Position numbers and translations under genes: made by a program. Below, piece after piece: positions 24,590 to 33,045 of a DNA stretch of 64,000 nucleotides; position 1 is the first letter of the stretch; the number at the start of each line of letters is the position of its first letter. Under the pieces are notes generated by a model that ran no database searches, had not been told where the DNA came from, and saw nothing but the letters and a program-made list of their open reading frames with translations. This DNA is from Paenibacillus phocaeensis (GTDB taxonomy: Bacteria; Bacillota; Bacilli; Paenibacillales; Paenibacillaceae): contig NZ_FCOQ01000030.1 of assembly GCF_900021165.1 (NCBI RefSeq), positions 90,637 through 154,636 of the forward strand, written 5' to 3'.

Positions 24590-24937
24590 ATGAACAAAGG
24601 TTGGATTTATGTCCTTTTTACTTCGCTACTTGAGTTGTTTTGGGTGTTTGGCTTTAATGTTGCCGATACTTGGTGGCATTGGGGGATCATTGTAGCAGTG
24701 ATTCTCATTGACATGCACGTTCTTTCCAAAGCATGCGAGTCATTGCCGACAGGCACCGTATATGCTGTCTTTGCCGCAGCCGGCACCGTGGGCACGGCGC
24801 TAATGGATATCCTTCTTTTCGATGCGGAATTCAGCGTGGCCAAAGGCATATTTATGGGGATTCTGGTCATTGGAGTGATTGCCTTGAAACTATCCGATAA
24901 CAAGCCGGAATCCGAATCGGCAAAAGGAGCTCGGTAA
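24590..24937 (+). CDS. SMR family exporter subunit (YkkC-like)
   Basis: A 115-residue small multidrug-resistance protein with four membrane helices. The essential Glu lies in helix 1 (TSLLELFWVFGFN, near residue 15), and the family motif PTGTVYAVFAAAGTVGTAL is in helix 3. I chose ATG 24590, with AAAGGA about 10 bases upstream; ATG 24581 is an alternative. Paired with a second SMR gene 1 base after its stop, as in YkkCD/EbrAB heterodimers. Such pairs export guanidinium or cationic drugs. Confidence 0.9.
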   Translation: MNKGWIYVLFTSLLELFWVFGFNVADTWWHWGIIVAVILIDMHVLSKACESLPTGTVYAVFAAAGTVGTALMDILLFDAEFSVAKGIFMGILVIGVIALKLSDNKPESESAKGAR

Positions 24938-24938
24938 G

Positions 24939-25253
24939 ATGGGTTGGTTATTCGTATTTGTTGCTGCGATGTTGGAGTTGGTTGGCGTCGTCGGTTTAAA
25001 AAAATTCAGCCAAAGAAAATCGATGATGAATTTGCTGATGTTCTTTGGCGGTTTTGGAGGATCTTTTGCGTTTCTTTACGCTTCATTTAACGATCTTCAA
25101 GTCAGCGTCGCCTATGCGGTCTGGATTGGATTAGGGACTTCGGCGGCCGTTCTGGTCAACATGATCTTTTTTGGTGAATCCAAAAGTATCGGGCGCATGA
25201 TCAGTCTCATCATCATTGTCGTGGGCGTGGTTGGACTGAAGGCCGTTTCATAA
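24939..25253 (+). CDS. SMR family exporter subunit (YkkD-like)
   Basis: A 104-residue partner with four helices, the Glu in AMLELVGVVGLKKF near 13, and VSVAYAVWIGLGTSAAVLV in helix 3. The start is directly after the stop of the first SMR gene, so it is strictly coupled. Together they should form a dual-topology heterodimer under TetR control. Confidence 0.9.
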   Translation: MGWLFVFVAAMLELVGVVGLKKFSQRKSMMNLLMFFGGFGGSFAFLYASFNDLQVSVAYAVWIGLGTSAAVLVNMIFFGESKSIGRMISLIIIVVGVVGLKAVS

Positions 25254-25283
25254 TCTTCGAAGAAGAGAGCAAACCGTACAACC

Positions 25284-25322
25284 CGAGAAACCCTGATCCT
25301 TCAAAAAGGACAGGGTTTCTCG
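25284..25322. terminator. Hairpin between the SMR and GH78-like genes
   Basis: Stem CGAGAAACCCTG (25284-25295) with CAGGGTTTCTCG (25311-25322), 12 bp perfect. No clear T run on either side. Placed between convergent genes, so a terminator role is likely but not certain. Confidence 0.5.
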
Positions 25323-25338
25323 CACAATCCGGCTCCGC

Positions 25339-26883
25339 TCAAACAAAGTATTTGCGTATAAAATACGTTGGCGTGCAGCTCCACGCATGGCAATAGCTGT
25401 TGATCAGGTTGCTGCCGTACGGGGACAGCTTCTTTTCCTGCGGGTTGTACACCTCCCAGAAGGTATCCGCGCCATCCCGCACCATTTCTCCCCAGTAAGC
25501 CCGCATTTGCTCCAGCGCTTTCTCCTTCTGACCTGCTACAAGCAGCGCTTCAATCAAGTGATGGTACATGTAAGGCGTATTGGGAGCGATCGGCGGCCGC
25601 CGCTCGAACAATCGGTTCATCAGGTCGCTATTGTCCTGGGGCTCCAGCACTTCGGCCAGAACCATCCAAATTTGCGACGCCCAGGAGATTTGACGTTCCG
25701 CACCGCTTGTGAAAAATCCTTGGTCCGGATCGTAGAGATGCGTCAACGCCGCCCTGCTCAGTTGCTCGATTTGGACAGCCAAGGCTTCCCGGTCGTCGTC
25801 GCACCCAAGCGCCTTGGCGAGGACCAGCCCCCGTTTGAGGCAATAAATGAAGATAGCCTGTGCCGCAGCCTGCTTGTTCAACTCTTGATGCCAATCCACG
25901 AAACACCACCAACCGGGATCATCCGCGACAATCGCGTCGTCTCCGACCTTATCCCAAGCCAGTTCCAGTTGTTCGCGCGCAACCGGCCAAAGCTCCCGCA
26001 ACAGTTCCACGTCCCCCGATGCCGCATAATAATCATGCAGCGTCGCGACAAAAAACAACGAGTAATCAAACAACGACGTATCGTCGACGTGAGGCTCCGG
26101 ACTTTCAAACAGGCAGGCTCCAACCTCTCCTCGTTCCAGCGTCATGCCGCCAAACAAATAAAGGCATCTTCTGACCAGATCCAAATTTCCGAAGGTAACA
26201 TAGTTGGCCAGGGCCTGCAGCCGCAGATCGCCGATCCAAAGGCGCCGGTCCCGCTTCGGACCATCTTCGAACACGGTCTGCATGCAATCCTGCAGCGTCT
26301 TGATTCCGATCCGGTCCATCGCCAGCAGATCCGCCGGCAAATGCCCGGGCAGCGGGTGGATGACGCTGGGATCGCCCGAACTCACGCTGGTGCAATAAAT
26401 CTCCTCGAATAGGATTTTGTATTTGGGCGAGGTTGCCTGAACGATAACCTTCAGATACCGGAAAGCATAGCGCCTTGGCAGCTTCAGTTCGCAGGGCAAT
26501 ACGTCGATATTGACGATTTCGTCCTGCAGCCAGGATCGGCTGATCCAGCCGTCATAATCATCGAAATTTTCCCCAATCTCGCAAAGCATTTCGCCAAAGA
26601 TCAGTTTCAAGCGGAGCGGAGCGTCTTGCGGACTCCCCACCGCTTTGATTTTGAAGGTGACATAACCCACTTGATGATCTCCGAAATCAAGGATAAAACT
26701 GTCCCCCGTACCCAACGATTGCTTCAATACGCGCTCATACGGCTCCAAAGAGTCCTTGCCCCATCCTTGAACCGCAACGGGGTCGGGGTAAACCTGAATC
26801 GTCTCTTGAGGATACACCGTCGTTTCCAGAAGTTGCGGTATCAGTTGCTTCGCCTTCCCAACCCAATCTTGACGTATCGCCAC
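25339..26883 (-). CDS. GH78-like alpha-L-rhamnosidase family protein
   Basis: A 514-residue soluble protein without signal peptide. It carries an N-terminal beta-sandwich (about 55-170, FILDFGDHQVGYVTFKI) and an (alpha/alpha)6 barrel beginning near 190. The GH78-type motif DGPKRDRRLWIGDLRLQ lies near 210 and WSCTPTYFIRKYF closes the chain. Classical GH78 enzymes are usually 900 or more residues, so this is a short form lacking the extra N-terminal domains. Start GTG 26883 has GAGGGG 9 bases upstream. Last gene of the ABC sugar-importer operon beginning at 29967. Likely acts on imported oligosaccharides. Confidence 0.72.
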   Translation of the reverse strand: MAIRQDWVGKAKQLIPQLLETTVYPQETIQVYPDPVAVQGWGKDSLEPYERVLKQSLGTGDSFILDFGDHQVGYVTFKIKAVGSPQDAPLRLKLIFGEMLCEIGENFDDYDGWISRSWLQDEIVNIDVLPCELKLPRRYAFRYLKVIVQATSPKYKILFEEIYCTSVSSGDPSVIHPLPGHLPADLLAMDRIGIKTLQDCMQTVFEDGPKRDRRLWIGDLRLQALANYVTFGNLDLVRRCLYLFGGMTLERGEVGACLFESPEPHVDDTSLFDYSLFFVATLHDYYAASGDVELLRELWPVAREQLELAWDKVGDDAIVADDPGWWCFVDWHQELNKQAAAQAIFIYCLKRGLVLAKALGCDDDREALAVQIEQLSRAALTHLYDPDQGFFTSGAERQISWASQIWMVLAEVLEPQDNSDLMNRLFERRPPIAPNTPYMYHHLIEALLVAGQKEKALEQMRAYWGEMVRDGADTFWEVYNPQEKKLSPYGSNLINSYCHAWSCTPTYFIRKYFV

Positions 26884-26922
26884 GTCTCTCAACCCCTCTT
26901 CAACATCTCATTGGCGCTTCTA

Positions 26923-27753
26923 TTATCCCTTGACGGAACCCGCAATCATCCCCGAAACGATCTGCTTGTTAAAAATAACGAACAGAAGCAGCATCGGGAG
27001 CGTGATGATTAAAATATCCGCAAACAACAAATTCCATTGGGAGACAAATTGGCTCGTAAAATTATACAACGTCAATTGGACGGTGGCATTTTGGGAGCCG
27101 GGAAAGAAGTACAGCGGATTCGTAAAGTCGTTGAAAATAAATACCGACTGCGTAATAATAATCGTCGCGGACACCGGCTTCAGCAGCGGGAATATCATTT
27201 GAAAGAACAAACGATACTTGCCGCAGCCGTCAATAACGGCAGCCTCGTCGATTTCGCGGGGAATGCCGGCGATAAATCCTTTGTACAAAATAACGCAAAA
27301 CGGAAAGCCGAGCGCCACTTCCACCGCCACGATCCCGGCCATCGTTTTAAATAATCCGATCGAATCCAATACCCAAATGGTCGGAACGATCGCCGGCGGA
27401 ATGATCAAGCCCGATAAGACCAGGAAATGAATGTACGGGCTGGCCTTGTCGCTTCTTCGCTGCAAAACGAAAGCCGCCATCGCGCAAATCACCACCAACA
27501 CAGCGATGGAAAGCACGGTCATAATCGTACTGTTGTAAAAGGCCCGCAGCAGCATGTAATCTCTGGCCATGACCACTTCCTTGACATTCTCCCACAAATG
27601 AATCTGCCCCGGCCAATCCATGTTTAATAGCGAGGCCTCTTGCTTATCCTTCATGGCGTTGACGATGACAAAATACAGCGGAACCCAGAAGATCCCGATC
27701 GTAGCCAGCACCGCAATCGATTCAACCGCGAACTGCCCTGCCCGGCGTCTCAT
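26923..27753 (-). CDS. Carbohydrate ABC transporter permease (MalG type)
   Basis: A 276-residue permease with six membrane segments. The EAA loop is EIDEAAVIDGCGKYRLFFQMIFPLLKP near residues 170-195. The C-terminus GMIAGSVKG is typical of this subfamily. Its start overlaps the upstream permease gene (stop 27750). It imports an oligosaccharide with the 27750 and 28624 products; no ATPase is encoded in the operon, so a shared MsmX-type ATPase is probably used. Confidence 0.9.
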   Translation of the reverse strand: MRRRAGQFAVESIAVLATIGIFWVPLYFVIVNAMKDKQEASLLNMDWPGQIHLWENVKEVVMARDYMLLRAFYNSTIMTVLSIAVLVVICAMAAFVLQRRSDKASPYIHFLVLSGLIIPPAIVPTIWVLDSIGLFKTMAGIVAVEVALGFPFCVILYKGFIAGIPREIDEAAVIDGCGKYRLFFQMIFPLLKPVSATIIITQSVFIFNDFTNPLYFFPGSQNATVQLTLYNFTSQFVSQWNLLFADILIITLPMLLLFVIFNKQIVSGMIAGSVKG

Positions 27754-28616
27754 AGGTCCACCTCTTTCTTGTTGAGATACAGGGTAAGCGGGAAGGCGAG
27801 CAAGGACACGAACAGGAAAAGAATGACGTTGCCCGCTGTCGCCAGGCCGTAAAAGCCGCCTTGATACTGTTTGTAAATGATCGACGCGATCACGTCTGTC
27901 GTAAAGCCCGGTCCGCCTTTGGTCATCGCCCAGATCAAATCGAAGGAACGCAGTCCGCCGATGAACGAAAGGATAATGACCGAGTTCGTGGCGGGCCGGC
28001 TAAGCGGAACGATAATATTCCAAAATTTATTCCAGGCCGTCCCCCCATCGATCTGCAGCGCCTCGTAATAGTCCTCCGGAATCGATAAAATCCCGGCCAC
28101 AAAAATCACCGTGGCGAACCCGACCCCTTTCCAAATGTCGACAAATGCGACCGACAGCAACGCGATCTTCGTATTGCCGAGCCAGTCCTGGCCGGGGAGG
28201 CCGATCGCTTGCAGCGCCTGGTTAATGATGCCCTGCGTCGGGTGCATCATCGTGCTGAACGCCACGCCGACCGCAATCGTACTGACCAGCGTCGGAAAGA
28301 ACAGAACGGATTGCAGATAACCTTTGGTCTTCAGCTTGGAAGTGAGAAACGTCCCGAGCAGCAGCCCCAGAACCACTTTGGCCGAACAAGTCACGAGCGC
28401 GTAAACCAGCGTATTTCTAAATCCGATGCTTAAGGACGATTCCTGAAAAAAGGTAATAAAATTTTCAAGCCCGATAAACTCCCATTCACTTAAGGTCCAG
28501 CGCGTCAAACTAAAGAAAAAGGAAAGCGCGGTCGGCAGCAGGAAGATCAAGGTATAGACGATGGCTGCCGGCCATAAAAACGAATAAGAATAGGTCTGTT
28601 TCCATAATTTCGTCAT
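27750..28616 (-). CDS. Carbohydrate ABC transporter permease (MalF type)
   Basis: A 288-residue permease with six membrane segments and an EAA loop (EDYYEALQIDGGTAWNKFWNIIVPLSRP near 180-205). Start ATG 28616 lies 8 bases after the binding-protein stop. It forms the channel with the 26923 product. Confidence 0.9.
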   Translation of the reverse strand: MTKLWKQTYSYSFLWPAAIVYTLIFLLPTALSFFFSLTRWTLSEWEFIGLENFITFFQESSLSIGFRNTLVYALVTCSAKVVLGLLLGTFLTSKLKTKGYLQSVLFFPTLVSTIAVGVAFSTMMHPTQGIINQALQAIGLPGQDWLGNTKIALLSVAFVDIWKGVGFATVIFVAGILSIPEDYYEALQIDGGTAWNKFWNIIVPLSRPATNSVIILSFIGGLRSFDLIWAMTKGGPGFTTDVIASIIYKQYQGGFYGLATAGNVILFLFVSLLAFPLTLYLNKKEVDL

Positions 28617-28623
28617 CGCCGGC

Positions 28624-29967
28624 TTACCAGCCTTCTAGTCCGAGCTGCTGTGCTTGTTTCTTGACGTCCTGGTCATATTTCTCCGCACCTTCCTTGGCGT
28701 CGGTGATGCCGGAGCCGACTTCCACCGTAATTTGCGGCAAATTCGGACCTTTGATGGGACTGACAAATTCCAGGGCGGAAGCTGTCGTCTCCTCCGTAGC
28801 AAAATAAGGAAGCATATCCTTGACGACTTGAGTGACATTGTCCGGTAACTCAATTCCTTTGACCGGCCATGGACCGGTAGGTTTGGCAGCGCTCATCGTT
28901 GCAGAAATGCCCTCCGGCGTCGTCAGAAATTCCAGGAACAGCTTGGCTTCCTCAACATGTTTTCCGTTCTTGTAGGCGTAGGCGGCCCCCGGCATCCAAA
29001 TCGTCAACCCGTTCGACTCCGCCGAATCTCCCGGCTGGGCGAAAAATCCGATATCGTTCATGTTGTCCGGGAAGTTTTGCTCCAGGGCCGGAACCGCAAA
29101 GGACAGCATCGGGTAATGCGCTCCTTTCCCTTCCGCCAGCATTTTCAAGCCCGTATCGTAAGTCGTGGCCTGAAAATCTTTGTTCATCAAACCTTTATCG
29201 TACACTTCCCGCAGTTTCTCAAAACCTCTTAAAGCGGCGGGCGTATCGGCGTATTTAGCTTTGTTGGCGGTATAATTCTCGGCGAAATCCGGAGCCTGCT
29301 TTTGTACATTGTAATAATCGGCAAGCACGATCAACTGGGCGGTCCAACTGTCTTTATAAGATCCGATCACCGCCGTCATGCCCGCTTCCTTGATTTTCTC
29401 GTTGTTCGCCATCAGCTCCGCCCACGTTTTCGGCACGGACAGACCGAGATCCGCGTATACTTTTTTGTTATAAAACCAGCCCCCGGCCATCGTCGAGCCG
29501 GCCGGCACGCCGTATACTTTTCCGTTAACTGATACCGTCGGTTTGTAGGATTCCATGACATCGGCCATGAAAGGCTCATTCGTGAGATCCACAAAGTTCT
29601 TCTCGGGATCCAGCGATTGCAGCAAAGAGCCGGAATTGTAATAAATGACATCGTTCAAATCCCCGGTGGCGATCCGCGTCTTCACCAGGTTGTCGCCTTC
29701 GGAACCGCCGGGGCGCGTTTCGTGCTCCACAGTGATATAGGGGTATTTGGTCTGGAATGCTTCTATTACCGCTTTGGCAGCGCTTACTTGTTCCTGCGTA
29801 TTATCCGTCAACAGCGAGAGGGTCACCTTTTCTTTGGCCGTATTATTCCCGTTCGTTCCGACGGCGGATGGATTGGTTTCGTTCTGTTTCTTCCCGCAAG
29901 CGGCCAACAATCCAACCGTCATCACGGCACAAAGCAACATGACAATGACTTTTCTCGATTTCCCCAT
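28624..29967 (-). CDS. Extracellular sugar-binding lipoprotein
   Basis: A 447-residue substrate-binding protein. Signal peptide and lipobox LLAAC (Cys near 24) come first, then the SBP_bac_1 fold (ALKAF-like AAKAVIEAFQTKYPYITVEHE; GVPAGSTMAGGWFYNKKVYADLGL). I chose ATG 29967 with GGGGGAT upstream; a TTG at 29991 is in frame but lies before the ribosome binding site. First gene of the importer operon and directly downstream of the YesN-type regulator gene. Confidence 0.9.
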   Translation of the reverse strand: MGKSRKVIVMLLCAVMTVGLLAACGKKQNETNPSAVGTNGNNTAKEKVTLSLLTDNTQEQVSAAKAVIEAFQTKYPYITVEHETRPGGSEGDNLVKTRIATGDLNDVIYYNSGSLLQSLDPEKNFVDLTNEPFMADVMESYKPTVSVNGKVYGVPAGSTMAGGWFYNKKVYADLGLSVPKTWAELMANNEKIKEAGMTAVIGSYKDSWTAQLIVLADYYNVQKQAPDFAENYTANKAKYADTPAALRGFEKLREVYDKGLMNKDFQATTYDTGLKMLAEGKGAHYPMLSFAVPALEQNFPDNMNDIGFFAQPGDSAESNGLTIWMPGAAYAYKNGKHVEEAKLFLEFLTTPEGISATMSAAKPTGPWPVKGIELPDNVTQVVKDMLPYFATEETTASALEFVSPIKGPNLPQITVEVGSGITDAKEGAEKYDQDVKKQAQQLGLEGW

Positions 29968-30063
29968 AGGCTTATCCCCCTGATCGTTCAAGTATTATGT
30001 TACAGAGCCCGGGTTCTCTGTTGGTTTCCATTATAAATTTGGCGTATCCGTTCAGGTACTGCT

Positions 30064-30885
30064 TCATTTTATAGATTTCTGTCCGTTTTTTTTGGACAGG
30101 GCCGATGATTCCTCCGCTTCTTCTTTATATTGTCCAGGCGTGACTCCGGTGTGCTTTTTGAAGACTTCCGAAAAATGCCGATAGGTATGATAACCGACGC
30201 GTTCGCTTACTTCATGAACCTTGAGTCCTTTCCACAACAGCTTCTTGGCCCGCTCCATGCGCAAACGGGTCAGAAACTTGATATAGCTCTCCCCCGCTTC
30301 TTCCTTAAACAGCGCGCTCAAATAAGCGGCATTCATCCCGACATATTCCGCCACTTCGTTTAATGACAAATCCCTGGACGCATGATGTTCGATATAGGCT
30401 TTGGCCCTGTCGATAGCTCCCCGCTTGCCCGTTTCATCGTTTTCGGCCGTCGCATGGTCGGCATGGCGGCTTTCCTCCACTTGTTTCCGCAACCGTTCTG
30501 TTGCCTCCTCGGCTTCGATTCGGGAAAGGACCCGCTGGATCGAATGTTGAACGCTATCCACGGTGATCGGCTTCTCCAAATAATCGACAACTCCGAGCTG
30601 CAGCGCCCGCTTCACGTATTCAAATTCATTAAACCCGCTGAAGACAATGCAAAACGTATCGGGCGACTGCCTCAGGATCTCTTCGATCAGCTTCAGACCG
30701 TCCATACCCGGCATGCGAATATCCGTAAACACGATATCCGGCGCTTGCCTTTGCACCAGGTCCAGCGCGGATAAGCCGTCGGAAGCCGTTCCAACCAGCT
30801 CGAGGCCGTATCCCGTCCAATCGATCATCTGCCGCAGCCCTTGCAGCACAATATACTCGTCATCAAAAATCGCCACTTTATACAT
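30064..30885 (-). CDS. YesN-type response regulator with AraC HTH
   Basis: A 273-residue regulator. The receiver domain is at 1-120, with Asp in DIVFTDIRMPGMDGLKL near 55 and Lys in VDYLEKPITVD near 105. Two AraC helix-turn-helices are at about 170-265 (LSLNEVAEYVGMNAAYLSALFKEEAG; VHEVSERVGYHTYRHFSEVFKKHTGVTPGQYK). It overlaps the kinase gene by 8 bases. Expected to activate the importer operon that follows. At 273 residues it is shorter than most YesN proteins (about 400-540), because the middle linker region is missing. Confidence 0.92.
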   Translation of the reverse strand: MYKVAIFDDEYIVLQGLRQMIDWTGYGLELVGTASDGLSALDLVQRQAPDIVFTDIRMPGMDGLKLIEEILRQSPDTFCIVFSGFNEFEYVKRALQLGVVDYLEKPITVDSVQHSIQRVLSRIEAEEATERLRKQVEESRHADHATAENDETGKRGAIDRAKAYIEHHASRDLSLNEVAEYVGMNAAYLSALFKEEAGESYIKFLTRLRMERAKKLLWKGLKVHEVSERVGYHTYRHFSEVFKKHTGVTPGQYKEEAEESSALSKKNGQKSIK

Positions 30886-32650
30886 CCAGCTTCACCTCTA
30901 TCCCGTTCAGTGGAATCCGCAGCTCGACTCGGGTTCCCGAGCCTGGCTTGCTGTCGATAATCAGAACGCTTGCTTCTCCGTAGAACATCTTCATTCGTTC
31001 CCTGACATTGCGCAGACCATAGCCTTGTTCGGTTCGCTCCAGTTCCTCGATTCCCACTCCGTCATCCTGGATGACAAAGACTAGAAACTCCCCTTCCATT
31101 TTCCCCGTCAACGACACGGTTCCCTCTCCCACTTTGGGTTCCAAGCCATGGTAAATGGCATTTTCGACCAACGGCTGCAGCAACAGCTTTAAAATTTCCA
31201 TGCTCTTCATCTGGCTTTCCACCTGTTCGACGTATGTAAATCGTTGATTGTACCGGATATTTTGAATCGTCATATAGTGATCGATATGCTGAAGCTCCTT
31301 ATATAACGGTATCGTTTCTTTGCCCTTATTCAAACTCAATTTGAAGCTTTCGGACAAGGAAAATGCCATCCGGGCAACCTCCTTGTTATTCTGAATCGTA
31401 GCCATCCAATAGATCGAATCCAAGGTATTGTACAAAAAATGCGGTTTGATTTGAGCTTGCAAAGCCCGCAGTTCGGCTTCCCGCTCCTTCAGCTCAGTAT
31501 GAACGAGACGCTCCGTCAGTTCCTCGTTCTCGGATGCCATCTTCTTGAAGGTTTGTCCGATCGCCCCAACCTCATCTCGGTCGAACGTTTCCCCGAAATC
31601 CCGCTTCCCCTGCGTCCAATCCAGCATCATCTTCTTTAACTGAAGCAACGGGCGCGTAATGCTGCCGGAGATAAAATAGGACAACACTAAAGCGACGAGC
31701 GCGATAATTGAAGAAATCAGCATCGTGACCGTTCCGATTTGTTGCGATTGCTTCAGCAGCTCCTTCACTTTGATGATATGAAGAAACGTCCAGCCGGTCG
31801 TTTCATTCCTGAAATCCACGACCAGATAACCTTGCTCTTCAAGCCGCCGATGAAGATCGCCCGGGGAGCCGACCAAACCGTTCAGCTCAAGGTAAGAGTT
31901 GCGCGGGTAAATCACCTCCACGGACTCCGGCGTTGAGGTAAATGCGATATACTCTCCGCTCGCCTGATCCGTTTCCGTGAAGATCGAATCGAAGATCGAT
32001 TTGGAAATATTGATAATAAGAATTCCGATCGGTTCGCCGCTTATATGCTGCGAGTCGCGGAAAAGCTTGACCGTGGAGAAAGTGTAAGACGGATCCCCCA
32101 ATACGTTATCGGGATAAAATTCGACCTGGCCTTGAGAGGCGACAGCCTGTTCATACCATTGCGACAATTTAAGCTGCTCCGCCTGGTCGGCTCCTTCGTA
32201 TATCCCCAGGTTATCGGAACGCCCCAAACAATGGGCTTTCCATTGCAAATCGATGAGACAAACGGAATCGACATAACGGGAATTAATAAATAAACTGTTC
32301 ACCATTTTTTGCAATTGGCCGAGAATCTTCTCATGTCTAGCATCGGCATGCGTTTCCTCGGGATTTTGGCTTGCCCGAAGCTGGTCACGTATTTCCTCAT
32401 TCAAAATAACCGAGCGATTCAAATTGATGATATTGCGAAAAATGAGATCGGCCACTTCGCTGGAGGATTGGAGATGCACTTGGTCCGCCTTCTTGTTCGT
32501 CTCCATCAGCGTATCTTTGGCAATGTTGAAGGACAGATAACCCAGCAGGAACAGCGGCGGGATCGATAAGACGATCATCGCGCCAAGAAAGCGGTTACGA
32601 ATTTTCTTAAAGCGGATTTTTGAATAGAAGTGGTACAACCTTTCCTTCAT
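30878..32650 (-). CDS. YesM-type sensor histidine kinase
   Basis: A 590-residue membrane kinase. Two membrane segments (about 20-40 and 295-320) flank an extracellular dCache-like sensor. A HAMP linker follows (SGSITRPLLQLKKMM), then the His_kinase domain with LQAQIKPHFLYNTLDSIYW (His near 405), and an HATPase domain with QPLVENAIYHG and DDGVGI. I chose ATG 32650, with GGGGCG 7 bases upstream; ATG 32665 is possible. Paired with the regulator at 30064; probably senses an extracellular sugar or its binding protein. Confidence 0.92.
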   Translation of the reverse strand: MKERLYHFYSKIRFKKIRNRFLGAMIVLSIPPLFLLGYLSFNIAKDTLMETNKKADQVHLQSSSEVADLIFRNIINLNRSVILNEEIRDQLRASQNPEETHADARHEKILGQLQKMVNSLFINSRYVDSVCLIDLQWKAHCLGRSDNLGIYEGADQAEQLKLSQWYEQAVASQGQVEFYPDNVLGDPSYTFSTVKLFRDSQHISGEPIGILIINISKSIFDSIFTETDQASGEYIAFTSTPESVEVIYPRNSYLELNGLVGSPGDLHRRLEEQGYLVVDFRNETTGWTFLHIIKVKELLKQSQQIGTVTMLISSIIALVALVLSYFISGSITRPLLQLKKMMLDWTQGKRDFGETFDRDEVGAIGQTFKKMASENEELTERLVHTELKEREAELRALQAQIKPHFLYNTLDSIYWMATIQNNKEVARMAFSLSESFKLSLNKGKETIPLYKELQHIDHYMTIQNIRYNQRFTYVEQVESQMKSMEILKLLLQPLVENAIYHGLEPKVGEGTVSLTGKMEGEFLVFVIQDDGVGIEELERTEQGYGLRNVRERMKMFYGEASVLIIDSKPGSGTRVELRIPLNGIEVKLDV

Positions 32651-32811
32651 CTGCCATCGCCCCATTCCGCTAAATCTATATCCTAATTAAATAGAATCAC
32701 CCGTTCCAATTCAAGGACATTCTATCGATTGACTCTAGCATCGTGCGATAATTGGGCCGAATTTAATGCCGGTGCCCATCATTGCTTCCTCATTACACGA
32801 TTCCCATATGC

Positions 32812-32853
32812 AAAAAAAGCTCCTGAATCTCCACTAGGGGAAATTCAAGAGCT
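32812..32853 (-). terminator. Terminator of tRNA-Leu copy 1
   Basis: Stem AGCTCCTGAAT (32818-32828) with ATTCAAGAGCT (32843-32853), one mismatch, then TTTTTT on the minus strand. Confidence 0.75.
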
Positions 32854-32871
32854 CGTTCATTGTTAAGATAA

Positions 32872-32956
<85 letters not shown>

Positions 32957-33010
32957 TTAGCGTCATGGATCCGCGAAAGTCACAACCTGTTTTTCGCGGC
33001 GACAAGATAT

Positions 33011-33039
33011 AAAATATCATGCGCCGCGAAAAGAGTCAA
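33011..33039 (-). promoter_or_regulatory. Sigma-A promoter of tRNA-Leu copy 1
   Basis: TTGACT (33039-33034), 17 bases, TATTTT (33016-33011) on the minus strand. Confidence 0.65.
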
Positions 33040-33045
33040 CCCTTT

